Made by a program: the position numbers and the translations under genes. Shown piece after piece: positions 16,795 to 24,353 of a stretch of DNA of 32,678 nucleotides (positions are counted from its first letter, which is position 1; each line of letters opens with the position of its first letter). The notes under the pieces were generated by a model. It had not been told where the DNA came from. It saw nothing but the letters and a program-made list of their open reading frames with translations, and searched no databases. Source of the DNA: Candidatus Latescibacterota bacterium (GTDB lineage: Bacteria; Latescibacterota; UBA2968; UBA8231); NCBI GenBank assembly GCA_022825185.1, contig JAJDYK010000309.1, forward strand, positions 1 through 32,678. The letters run 5' to 3'.

Positions 16795-17739
16795 ATGACG
16801 ATGGCTAGCGACATGTACGCGCATTGCTGCGCTCCGTTCAGGGCCTTCCTCTTAAGCTTAGTCCTAACCGTTCCCATAACCAGTATCGCGTCTGCCCATG
16901 TAGGCGTCACGGTCCCCTTCGTCGAGGTGCCCGATCCCGCGGCGATAACCATAGATGGAGACGATGGAGACTGGGCCTTTTTCGACCCTCGTCTCGCGTT
17001 GGACCGGGAGGGATTCTTTGACCGCGAATCGGACCACGTCGATGCGGCCGACTTCGACTTCACCATCTACACTGCTTGGAGTCCGCCCCCCGACAATAGC
17101 TGGTACTGCTTCGCCCGGATCAGCGACGATACTCTCAAAATCGAAAACGAAGATCCGCTCAAGTGGTGGCAGGACGATACGCTGTCGATTACTGTGGATT
17201 CCGACCACTCCGGCGGCAGCATCTACGGGTTCACCCGCGAGGAACTGGTCAATGGCCAACGCTACTACGCCCGGGTATTGCCGTTGAAGCACCCGCGCCT
17301 GCCTCACGGTCAGGCTGGCTTTCTCGACCAGCACCACGACCCTTTCTTGGAGGAGTTCCTGTGGGCGATGCACAAACCCCACTTCGACATCGCGTGGACG
17401 ATGCGCCCGCCCGACGCGGCCAACGGTGCTTTGCACGTCGAATATACCTTCGAGTGGAAAGCGGCCTTGTGGGATGTGCTGGGGCCGAGCTTGGAGGAGA
17501 GCAAACGGCACGTTTTCGCGCTGGGGCAGACACTGCACATGGGATTCCGGCTGCTCGATGCCGACCGACCGGGGTCGGGTCGCAAGCACTCGATGTACAT
17601 CTTGGGCGGACATCAGCATCAGGATCGCAACGCCGACCGGATGCCCGATTTTCACACCATTACTTTAGATGAGGCGCAAAACTGGCGTATGCCTGCGGAG
17701 CAGGATGCGGTACAACCGTCCTCTGTGGACAGTAAATGA
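16795..17739 (+). CDS. Secreted CBM9-like (carbohydrate-binding family 9-like) protein, paralogue of the 6608 gene
   Basis: 314 residues; ATG with GAGG 6 nt upstream. The N-terminus has a longer n-region than its paralogue, then a hydrophobic core and SIASA/H35, so the predicted mature protein again begins HVGVTV. Shared blocks with the 6608 protein include VPDPAAITIDGDDGDW, FFDRESD, DFDFTIY, WSPPPDNSWYCFARISDDTL, WWQDDTLSITVDSDH, YTFEWKAALWD, FRLLDADRPGSGRKHSMYI and RMPDF near the end. The fold is probably a CBM9/DOMON-like beta-sandwich for extracellular ligand binding. Last gene of the plus-strand surface arm, followed 35 nt later by metabolic genes, which ties surface binding to catabolism. 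Confidence 0.82.
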   Translation: MTMASDMYAHCCAPFRAFLLSLVLTVPITSIASAHVGVTVPFVEVPDPAAITIDGDDGDWAFFDPRLALDREGFFDRESDHVDAADFDFTIYTAWSPPPDNSWYCFARISDDTLKIENEDPLKWWQDDTLSITVDSDHSGGSIYGFTREELVNGQRYYARVLPLKHPRLPHGQAGFLDQHHDPFLEEFLWAMHKPHFDIAWTMRPPDAANGALHVEYTFEWKAALWDVLGPSLEESKRHVFALGQTLHMGFRLLDADRPGSGRKHSMYILGGHQHQDRNADRMPDFHTITLDEAQNWRMPAEQDAVQPSSVDSK

Positions 17740-17774
17740 GCTGCACGGCATACTCAAAAAAGGAGCGATTTCCG

Positions 17775-18605
17775 ATGATTATCGATACCCATACCCATTT
17801 CTACGATCCATTCAGACCCCAGGGCGTGCCTTGGCCGGAAAAAGACGACGAAATTCTCTATCGGCGCGCGCGGCCCGAAGACTACAAGGCCCTAGCCGTG
17901 CCCGAGGGCGTAACGGGTACGGTCATGGTCGAGTGCAGCCCGTGGGTTGAGGACAATCAGTGGGTGCTCGACTTGGCCGCCACCGATCCATTCATCGTGG
18001 GTTTGGTCGGCCACCTCGAGCCTGACGACCCGGACTTTGCCGCACATTTGGAGCGATTTGCCGCCGACCCTGTTTTCGTCGGCATCCGCGCCCGCGTACA
18101 TGCAGCGGAAAGTCACGGCTTAGCCGCCGCTGAGCTGCTAGTAGCCCATGATCTGGAACTGGACACGGGTTTACACGAAGGCGTGCCCGCGCTGGCGGCG
18201 CGCTTCCCCGAGTTGCGCATCGTTGTAAACCACATCGGCGGCATTCCCATCGACGGCGGCCCGCCCGATCCGGCGCGGCTGGAATTGATGTGCCAAGCTG
18301 CGGCCCATCCGCAGGTTTATTGCAAGGTGTCGGGGCTGATGGATTTGCGCAGTCAAGTCAAGCCAGCGCCGACGGATGTGGACTTTTACGCTCCGGTGCT
18401 CGACGCGCTATGGGATATGTTCGGAGAGGACCGGCTGATTTACGGCAGCGACTGGCCGGTATCCGACCGCAGTGGCCGCGAGTACGCAGACATACAGCGC
18501 TTGGTGATGACGTATTTTACCGCACGCGGCGAGGAGGCGACGGAGAAATACTTTTGGCGCAATGCCAAAGCCGCCTACAAGTGGATTGATCGCGCTGGCG
18601 CATAG
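17775..18605 (+). CDS. Amidohydrolase family (COG3618-type) metal-dependent hydrolase, lactonase-like
   Basis: 276 residues from the ATG at 17775 (AGGAG, 9 nt spacer; M-I-I-D-T-H-T-H is the usual start of the family). It is a TIM barrel of the amidohydrolase-2 type. Visible metal and active-site residues are H6-x-H8, H134 in TGLHEG, H153 in NHIGG and D226 in YGSDWP. The family includes L-fucono-1,5-lactonase, L-rhamnono-lactonase and 2-pyrone-4,6-dicarboxylate hydrolase, which open lactone rings in the cytoplasm. No signal peptide. With the galactonate-dehydratase-like gene at 24354 it could form two successive steps, sugar-acid lactone to acid to 2-keto-3-deoxy acid. That is inference, and the exact substrate cannot be read from sequence. 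A start at 17736 would add 13 residues without SD. Confidence 0.85.
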   Translation: MIIDTHTHFYDPFRPQGVPWPEKDDEILYRRARPEDYKALAVPEGVTGTVMVECSPWVEDNQWVLDLAATDPFIVGLVGHLEPDDPDFAAHLERFAADPVFVGIRARVHAAESHGLAAAELLVAHDLELDTGLHEGVPALAARFPELRIVVNHIGGIPIDGGPPDPARLELMCQAAAHPQVYCKVSGLMDLRSQVKPAPTDVDFYAPVLDALWDMFGEDRLIYGSDWPVSDRSGREYADIQRLVMTYFTARGEEATEKYFWRNAKAAYKWIDRAGA

Positions 18606-18693
18606 CGATTATTAATGTGGAGAACCTTCTTGATTTGTGGTTGCGCTGTAAACCTCCCTTGGGATTCGCGTGTTATCAAAAAAGGAGGCATCT

Positions 18694-19404
18694 ATGTCCA
18701 ACATCCAAATTCCCATTCGCTATTACAAGGATTATCCCGGCGGGTACGACTACGGGTACGAGACCCTGACCCTAAAGTTCGCCGAGTGTGCCTTTCTTTT
18801 AGTCGATGTCGATGGGCGCTCGCCCAATCCAACGACTAAAAACTTCATTGCGCCGGCTTTGCAAGCCGCCCGCAGCAGCGGGATGCTGGTCAATTACGTC
18901 CACAACGACCTGCGTCTAGTGGCCGACCCCGGCAACATCGTGGGCGAGATTTGGGGCAAGACCAAGGGCGGTGGCGGCAACGGCATTGCGAGTTGGGCGC
19001 GGCAAGAATACAAACCCGAGTACCTCGACTACGTGGCTCCCCGCGAGGGCGAGCGCAATTTCCCCAAGTGGATCTGGAGCGGCTTCCACGACACCTTTTT
19101 AGATCAGCACTTGCGCAGCTATGGCATTAGGACGCTGTTCGTGGTTGGCTATAGCCGGCGAGCCTGCTTGCACTACACCTGCGCCGAAGCCGTGGGGAGG
19201 AATTACCGCGTCATTCTATTGCGCGATTGTTCAAACGCTCCCGGTACGATCGAGATGCCAGACACGCTAGACGACAGCCTGCCGGAAGGCGGTTGGATCA
19301 ACCGGATCACGCTGCGCAACTTTGAACATCTGATCGGTTATACCACCACGGCTGAGGAATTCATTGTTGCGTGTCAGCAGGTGGGAGAGGGGAAGGTCGC
19401 GTGA
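18694..19404 (+). CDS. Isochorismatase-fold cysteine hydrolase
   Basis: 236 residues from the ATG at 18694, preceded by AAAGGAGG with good spacing. The isochorismatase-like triad is visible: D38 in FLLVDVDG, K125 in FPKWIWSGFHDT and C158 in VVGYSRRACLHYTCAEA. The last has the family spacing G-x5-C followed by a helix with A-x-x-A. Members hydrolyse vinyl ethers (isochorismate), amides (nicotinamide, N-carbamoyl compounds) or ureas; N-carbamoylsarcosine amidase-like or biuret-hydrolase-like activity is as likely as any. The first strand has DVDGR in place of the common DMQ. Cytoplasmic. It lies between the lactonase-like gene and the AB module and is probably part of the same catabolic unit. 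Substrate not assignable. Confidence 0.82.
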   Translation: MSNIQIPIRYYKDYPGGYDYGYETLTLKFAECAFLLVDVDGRSPNPTTKNFIAPALQAARSSGMLVNYVHNDLRLVADPGNIVGEIWGKTKGGGGNGIASWARQEYKPEYLDYVAPREGERNFPKWIWSGFHDTFLDQHLRSYGIRTLFVVGYSRRACLHYTCAEAVGRNYRVILLRDCSNAPGTIEMPDTLDDSLPEGGWINRITLRNFEHLIGYTTTAEEFIVACQQVGEGKVA

Positions 19405-19491
19405 CTCGGGGAAGTGGTCGCGGCTGGCGGCTGGCTGGTGGCCGATTACATGGACAGCTTGCTGACGCAGATCTGACTAGGAGATATACGA

Positions 19492-20562
19492 GTGAGTAAC
19501 ACATGGTGCCGCATTGCTGTTTGCGTCTTTTTCTGCATGTCGGCGAGTGCTTTCGCTGCTTCTGCACAGGAGACGGGTTTTGTGCTTGTGGCCTTGGAGC
19601 AACTGCGCGACCGGATGGAGCGGGACGACAAGGGCACGTTGGACGAGTTCGTCGCGGATGTTAGTTCGGCGTCTGGATTGTCCGCTGCTGCGAGTCGGGA
19701 TTCTTTGGTTTCGCTATTGCGGGACTTAAAGACTCATTGCAAGAAATCTACGGCCCTCGGCGAACAGCTTTTTGCGCTACACGGGGAGCATTTTTCTGAG
19801 TGCGAGGCCAAGGCGTATTTGGTGCGGGTCGTGGATATGGCTGGCGACTTATTAAAGAAAGAGGAGAACGTTGGGTTGGAGCCGCTGATCGCGAGGGCGG
19901 CGAGCAAAAGTAAGCTGCTCAAGTTTCAAGCGTTGGACTATACCGCGGCGCTGCTGGTTCCGTTCGTGGGGTCGCCGGTGGTGGAAGAGCTGGTTGAGGA
20001 GGAGAGCGCAGTAAATGTTCCGACTGGAACCTTTAAGGTGTTGGTGAGGACACGTAACAGTGAGGGCTTGTCTGACTGGGTTAACAGCCTAGTTGAGGGA
20101 TACGGAGATTTAGGAGATATAGATGATGAAATCTCTGGAGAGGATGCCGCCATCTTTTTTAGGATATTTAAGGTCTTCCCGCAAAAAAGAATGCAGGCTA
20201 AGAGAAAGCTGCTTGCCCTGCATGAGTCGGTTCGACCGGCGCTTTTGGACGAGCTCAAACGGTTCCGTCGCGTCCGCGTCACCACGGATCCTGCGGCCAA
20301 GGACATCCGCTATACCTTGGATTATATTGTAAATTCGTACTGGGTTGGCGGACATTATGATGTCGAACGACATACGCTACAAAGCCGCGTGCGTTTGGTG
20401 GTACAGGATGTGTTCAAGGACGAAGCGGTGCTGGAGCAGGAACTCATCATTGGGAAGCATTTCATAGCGCAGCTCAAGTCGGACGATGATTCCATTCTCG
20501 ATAATTTTTACCAAGAAGCCGCTCGCAGTGTGGCACAAGAAGTGTCGCCGTTGTTTGACTGA
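19492..20562 (+). CDS. Module protein A1: secreted protein of unknown function
   Basis: 356 residues; GTG start with AGGAG 8 nt upstream. The signal peptide NTWCRIAVCVFFCM...FAASAQ predicts export to the periplasm or beyond. The mature part looks mostly helical: amphipathic stretches such as LVALEQLRDRMERDD, SLVSLLRDLKTHCKK and YLVRVVDMAGDLLKKEEN, then a more mixed C-terminal half. I recognise no domain. It is a close copy of the protein at 21944: the first ~175 residues differ at only about a dozen positions, while the C-terminal half is much less alike, keeping HES-[VI]-RP-x-LLDELK, RYTLDY and DDFYQE-like blocks. It is always followed by a B gene. Base composition is more AT-rich than the flanking metabolic genes, hinting at acquisition. 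Confidence 0.8.
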   Translation: MSNTWCRIAVCVFFCMSASAFAASAQETGFVLVALEQLRDRMERDDKGTLDEFVADVSSASGLSAAASRDSLVSLLRDLKTHCKKSTALGEQLFALHGEHFSECEAKAYLVRVVDMAGDLLKKEENVGLEPLIARAASKSKLLKFQALDYTAALLVPFVGSPVVEELVEEESAVNVPTGTFKVLVRTRNSEGLSDWVNSLVEGYGDLGDIDDEISGEDAAIFFRIFKVFPQKRMQAKRKLLALHESVRPALLDELKRFRRVRVTTDPAAKDIRYTLDYIVNSYWVGGHYDVERHTLQSRVRLVVQDVFKDEAVLEQELIIGKHFIAQLKSDDDSILDNFYQEAARSVAQEVSPLFD

Positions 20563-20590
20563 AAACGCTCATATCCGTCGCTGAGTGCAT

Positions 20591-21844
20591 ATGCACCGGT
20601 CCTCGACCAAAACCAAGAGACTGGCCGTCTGCCTATTCCTCTCGGCCCTCCTGCATTTGGCTGTGGTCTTGTTGACCCCTTCCACACCCGACCCGCAACC
20701 AGCCCTTCAGGTGGTTTTTCGTCTGCCGCCGCGTGTACTAGAAATGAGGGCCTTTGATCCTACGAAACCAGCTTTGCACCAGCGGCAAATGCAGCGTTTG
20801 GTCGTCAAGGCTGCGCCATTGCAGCTTGCTCAGGAACCCGCCGAATCCGTTCCTCTTGGCGAGATTGCAGAGCAACTGCCGCCCGAGGCCCGCTCCGACA
20901 TGGCGCACTTGGAAAAGAGGATGCAGATAGAGTGGTCTGACTATGTGAATATCGACTCTTTGCTGTTGGCATATATGGCCGAGAAGGAAAACTTTCGCGA
21001 GGACTACGCGCGTTTTCCCTTAGCCAGGATAGGCGCAGACCGCGACCGGGCCTTGGAGGTGATAGAGCGGGCGATTGAAGCTATGGGCGGTAGGAAGCGC
21101 CTACTCGCAATAAAAGAAATGAGCGCGATGGTGTGGATAGAGGTCAACTTAAAGGAGCTAAGAATGCCTTCTTGGCAAAATGGTGTTCCTCTATCGGTGA
21201 TTTCAGTGAACCCCTATCTGTACCCGGTGGCGACTTGGCACTACGAAGGATGGGGAAATCACGCGGTATCTAAAAAAGAAAAATACAAGGTAGAGGTTTC
21301 GTTCGACCCGGCGGTCCCCAACCCGTCTTATGTGAGCAAAAATCCCAAGCGACAACCGAGAATATTCGAGACGCTCTTTAACGATCGCTGGAGTCAGTAT
21401 GGAAGCAACCTGCCTCCTAATTTAGCCGCCATGCGCCACCGGGGTGAAGAGGTCCGTTGGCATTTTATCGACCGTTTTCTGGGCGAGGGCGTGGCCTTGG
21501 ATTACTTGGGGCAAGAGCGCAGTCGAGACGGGACTTGCTATGAGGCCGTGCTGGTCGATGACCGGAAGTTTGGACACTATTTTGAGGCGCTCTTTGACTG
21601 CCGCACGGCGCTCCTATCCGTCACCAGAGAGAAGCTGACGTCCCAAGAAGAGCAATGGTTTAGGCAAGCCAATCCCAAGGTCAATCCGCCGACTTGGATC
21701 ACGGTTTACGATCGCTACCAAGCAGTGCAGGGTGTGTTGACGCCCCATCGCTGGGAACGGGCACAGGGGAGGAATACCATCGCTGTATATTTGCAATGGG
21801 CGTATAACGGCGCGGAGCCGTCAACTGCCGAACCTGTTCGATAG
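20591..21844 (+). CDS. Module protein B1: TonB-like N-terminal membrane helix joined to a LolA-like domain
   Basis: 417 residues from the ATG at 20591 (the GTG at 20585 is also possible; no strong SD at either). A basic start (KTKR) leads into one transmembrane helix, AVCLFLSALLHLAVVLL, so the protein should be inner-membrane anchored with its bulk in the periplasm. The helix has Ser18 and His22 spaced as in the TonB transmembrane motif (S16/H20 in E. coli). A linker with two PPEAR/PPR-type stretches follows instead of a long Pro-Lys rod. From about residue 160 the sequence (AIEAMGGRKRLLAIKEMSAM ... WHFIDRFLGEGVAL ... CYEAVLVDDRKFGHYFEALFDCRTALL ... YDRYQAVQGVLTPHRWE) follows the pattern of LolA/LolB-like lipoprotein-carrier beta-sheets. 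No TonB_C domain. Paralogue of 23045. Confidence 0.78.
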   Translation: MHRSSTKTKRLAVCLFLSALLHLAVVLLTPSTPDPQPALQVVFRLPPRVLEMRAFDPTKPALHQRQMQRLVVKAAPLQLAQEPAESVPLGEIAEQLPPEARSDMAHLEKRMQIEWSDYVNIDSLLLAYMAEKENFREDYARFPLARIGADRDRALEVIERAIEAMGGRKRLLAIKEMSAMVWIEVNLKELRMPSWQNGVPLSVISVNPYLYPVATWHYEGWGNHAVSKKEKYKVEVSFDPAVPNPSYVSKNPKRQPRIFETLFNDRWSQYGSNLPPNLAAMRHRGEEVRWHFIDRFLGEGVALDYLGQERSRDGTCYEAVLVDDRKFGHYFEALFDCRTALLSVTREKLTSQEEQWFRQANPKVNPPTWITVYDRYQAVQGVLTPHRWERAQGRNTIAVYLQWAYNGAEPSTAEPVR

Positions 21845-21872
21845 GAAGCAGTGCAAAAGGAAAGTTAGTGCG

Positions 21873-21947
21873 ATGAAAATACGCGATAATGTGAGCGGCG
21901 TCCCCGGTATTATCGTATATCTATTGTGCAAGGAGGTAGATGCGTGA
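21873..21947 (+). pseudogene. Relic of the enolase-family gene start, now a 24-codon mini-ORF
   Basis: ATGAAAATACGCGATA at 21873-21888 is identical to the first 16 bases of the enolase-family gene at 24354. The 5' flank is similar too (GTGCAAAAG, then TAG-x-GCG just before the ATG). After base 16 the match is lost, and the frame runs 24 codons to a TGA at 21945-21947, which overlaps the GTG start of A2 (GTGA). Most likely a breakpoint fragment left by the AB duplication. It may still be translated and couple ribosomes to A2. Confidence 0.6.
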
Positions 21948-23026
21948 ATAACACATGGTGCCGCATTGCGGTTTGCGTCTTTTTCTGCATGACATCAAGT
22001 GCTTTCGCCGCTTCTGCACAAGAGGCGAGTTTTGTGCTCGTGGCCTTGGAGCAACTGCGCGACCGCATGGAGCGGGACGACAAGGGAATGTTGGATGAGT
22101 TCGTCGCGGACGTCAGTGCCGCGTCAGGGTTGTCGGCTGCCGCGAGTCGGGATTCTTTGGTCTCACTGTTGCGGGATCTAAAGACTCATTGCAAGAAATC
22201 CACGGCCCTCGGCGAACAGCTCTTTGCGCTACACGGCGAACATTTTTCTGAGCGCGAGGCCAAGGCGTACTTGGTGCGGGTTGTGGATATGGCCGGCGAC
22301 CTGTTAAAGAAAGAAGAGAATGTTGGGCTGGAGCCGCTGATTGCCAAAGCGGCGAGCAAAAGCAAGCTGCTCAAATTTCAAGCATTGGATTATACAGCGG
22401 CGCTGCTGGTTCCGTTTGTCGGGTCGCCGGTGGTGGAAGAGCTGGTTGAGGATGAGGGCGCAGTAAACGCCCTAGCGGGACCTATTCGCGTGTTAGTGAA
22501 GACGCGCAATAGTGGGGACTTGCAGGCCGTTCTCGATCAAGGTCTTATATTGTCTGGCCGATCTGGCCACCATCGAATAGATATAGACAGTGTGATAAAC
22601 AATATGGTCTTTTCTAAGATATTTAAGGCCGCTTCATCTCAGACGACAAAAAAGAAAATTCTCCTTGCAATGCATGAGTCCATTCGACCAGTCCTCTTGG
22701 ACGAACTCAAACAGTTCGACCGCGTTCATTGGACCACGGATATCGCATCTGTCAAGGACGCCCGCTATACTTTGGATTACTTGGCAGACTGGTACTCATT
22801 CGGCAAGGATAATGACCAGCAACAATTCAAGCTACAAACCTCCGTGCAGTTGGTAATGAAAGATGTGCTTGAGGACAAAGAGTTACTGAATAAGTGGCTT
22901 GTCGTTAATGCGGATTTTGAGATGGACAAGGCACCTATTCCCGATGATTTTTACCAAGAAGTAGCCAGCACTGTGGCGCAAGAAGTGTTCGACTGTTTGC
23001 TTGAAAACGGTCGTCTGCGTCGCTGA
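21944..23026 (+). CDS. Module protein A2: secreted protein of unknown function, paralogue of A1
   Basis: 360 residues from the GTG at 21944, which has a strong SD (AAGGAGG, 7 nt) and aligns with the A1 start; a TTG at 21926 would read through the SD and is rejected. The signal peptide NTWCRIAVCVFFCMTSSAFAASAQ is nearly identical to that of A1. Residues up to about 175 are almost the same as in A1 at the protein level, while many DNA differences between the copies are silent, which points to purifying selection on this half. The C-terminal half has diverged and gained a few residues (GRSGHHRIDIDS region); it ends DDFYQEVAST...LENGRLRR. Function unknown; probably partner of B2, whose ATG is 18 nt downstream. 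Confidence 0.8.
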   Translation: MNNTWCRIAVCVFFCMTSSAFAASAQEASFVLVALEQLRDRMERDDKGMLDEFVADVSAASGLSAAASRDSLVSLLRDLKTHCKKSTALGEQLFALHGEHFSEREAKAYLVRVVDMAGDLLKKEENVGLEPLIAKAASKSKLLKFQALDYTAALLVPFVGSPVVEELVEDEGAVNALAGPIRVLVKTRNSGDLQAVLDQGLILSGRSGHHRIDIDSVINNMVFSKIFKAASSQTTKKKILLAMHESIRPVLLDELKQFDRVHWTTDIASVKDARYTLDYLADWYSFGKDNDQQQFKLQTSVQLVMKDVLEDKELLNKWLVVNADFEMDKAPIPDDFYQEVASTVAQEVFDCLLENGRLRR

Positions 23027-23044
23027 GCGCGAAAGGAGGTCGCT

Positions 23045-24328
23045 ATGCAGTGGTCCACAACTGAAACCAAGAGAGTAGCTGTCTGCCTATTCCTCTCGGT
23101 CCTTCTGCATTTGGCCGTAGTCTTGTTGACTCCTACTATGCCTGACTCGCAACCGGCCTTTCAGGTAGTTTTTCGTCCGCCGCCGCGCGCACTGGAAACG
23201 AGGGCCTTCGATCCGACGAAACCCGCTTTGCACGAGCGGCAAATGCAGCGGTTGGTCGTCAAGGCTGCGCCATTGCAGCTTGCTCAGGAATCCGTCGCAT
23301 CCATTCCTCTTGACGAGATTGCAGAGCAATTGCCGCCCGAGGCACGCTCCGCCATGGCGCACTTGGAAAAGAGGGTACGGATAGAGCGGTCTGGCGATGT
23401 GAATATAGACTCCTTGCTTTTGGCGTTCGTGGCCGCTGAGGGGAACTTCCGCGAGGACTACGCGCGCTTTCCCCTCGCCAAGATGGGCGCAGACCGCGAC
23501 CGGGCCTTGGAAGTAGTAGAGCGGGCGATTGAAGCTATGGGTGGTAGGCAACGCCTGCTTGAGATACGAGCAATGAGCGCGATGGTGTGGATGGAGGCCA
23601 GTGTAAGAGATTTGAAAAAGCCTTCTTGCCAAGGTGGTGTTTGCCTATCGGCGATTCCAGTGACCCCTTATCTGTATCCGGTGGCGACTTGGCACTACGA
23701 GGGATGGGGAGATCGCGCTGTCTCTACCAAAGAAAAATACAAGGTAGAGGTTTCGTTCGATCCTGCGGTCTCCAATCCATCTTATGTGAGCAAGAATCCC
23801 TCCATCCGGGAGCGGGGTACATTTGAGGCGCTCTTTGAAGATCGCTGGGGACGGTATAGAGACATCCTGCCTCCTGATTTGGCCGCAAAGCGCCACCGGG
23901 GCGAAGAGGTCCGCTGGCATTTCATCGACCGCTTTATGGGCGAGGGCGTGGCTTTGGATTATCTCGAGCAGGAGCGCCATAAGGACGGAACTTGCCATGA
24001 TGTCTTGCTGGTAGATGATCGGAAGTTCGGGCATTATTTCGAGGCGCTCTTTGACTGTCGCACCGCGCTCTTGGCCGAGACCAGAGAGAAGCTAACGCCT
24101 CAAGAAGAGCAATGGTTCAAGCAAGCCAACCCCAACTTTCTGCCGCCGACTTGGATCACTACTTACAATAGCTACCAAGAAGTGCAAGGCGTGTTGACGT
24201 CCCATTGCTGGGAACGGACGCTGGATATGCCGGGGGGGCGTACCAGCAAAAGACACTCGACCAGCCATATACACTTGCAATGGGCGTATAATGGCGCGGA
24301 GTTGTCAACAGCCGAACCTACCCTCTGA
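23045..24328 (+). CDS. Module protein B2: TonB-like N-terminal membrane helix joined to a LolA-like domain, paralogue of B1
   Basis: 427 residues; ATG with AAAGGAGG directly upstream, a far better SD than B1 has, so B2 may be made at a higher level. Same plan as B1: basic ETKR, one membrane helix AVCLFLSVLLHLAVVLL with S18 and H22, a PP-rich linker (FRPPPRALETR, LPPEARSAMAHLEKR), a helical stretch, then the LolA-like region (AIEAMGGRQRLLEIRAMSAM, WHFIDRFMGEGVAL, CHDVLLVDDRKFGHYFEALFDCRTALL, YNSYQEVQGVLTSHCWE). The two B proteins are alike over the full length, unlike the A proteins. Near the end B2 carries an insertion (LDMPGGRTSKRHSTSH) absent from B1. It could carry a lipid or lipoprotein across the periplasm using ExbBD energy; this is inference. 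Confidence 0.78.
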   Translation: MQWSTTETKRVAVCLFLSVLLHLAVVLLTPTMPDSQPAFQVVFRPPPRALETRAFDPTKPALHERQMQRLVVKAAPLQLAQESVASIPLDEIAEQLPPEARSAMAHLEKRVRIERSGDVNIDSLLLAFVAAEGNFREDYARFPLAKMGADRDRALEVVERAIEAMGGRQRLLEIRAMSAMVWMEASVRDLKKPSCQGGVCLSAIPVTPYLYPVATWHYEGWGDRAVSTKEKYKVEVSFDPAVSNPSYVSKNPSIRERGTFEALFEDRWGRYRDILPPDLAAKRHRGEEVRWHFIDRFMGEGVALDYLEQERHKDGTCHDVLLVDDRKFGHYFEALFDCRTALLAETREKLTPQEEQWFKQANPNFLPPTWITTYNSYQEVQGVLTSHCWERTLDMPGGRTSKRHSTSHIHLQWAYNGAELSTAEPTL

Positions 24329-24353
24329 CCTTCACAGTGCAAAAGCTAGGGCG

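Larger units (their letters stand above)
19492..21888 (+). repeat. First copy of the tandem AB module (A1-B1 plus the first bases of the enolase gene)
   Basis: This unit and 21944-24369 are parallel copies in the same order: SD, A gene, B gene, the string CAGTGCAAAAG, then ATGAAAATACGCGATA. In the second copy the last string is the true start of the enolase-family gene; here it is a leftover. The first half of A is the best-conserved part; the second half of A is the least conserved. Confidence 0.8.

Noticed and set aside
17736..17774. Upstream start for the amidohydrolase at 17736
   Set aside because: It overlaps the stop of the preceding gene and would place the AGGAG inside the coding region; the family start is MIIDTHTH at 17775.
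19734..22374. Near-identical antisense open frames opposite A1 (19734-19922) and A2 (22186-22374)
   Set aside because: They look conserved only because the A genes are duplicates with a frozen N-terminal half; no SD and no independent support.
19492..24328. The AB region as a composite transposon or prophage piece
   Set aside because: No transposase, integrase or terminal inverted repeats are seen at either end; a simple tandem duplication explains the data.
24291..24353. Upstream start for the enolase-family protein at 24291
   Set aside because: It lies inside the B2 gene and adds 21 residues unlike the family; the ATG at 24354 gives the standard MKIRDI start.
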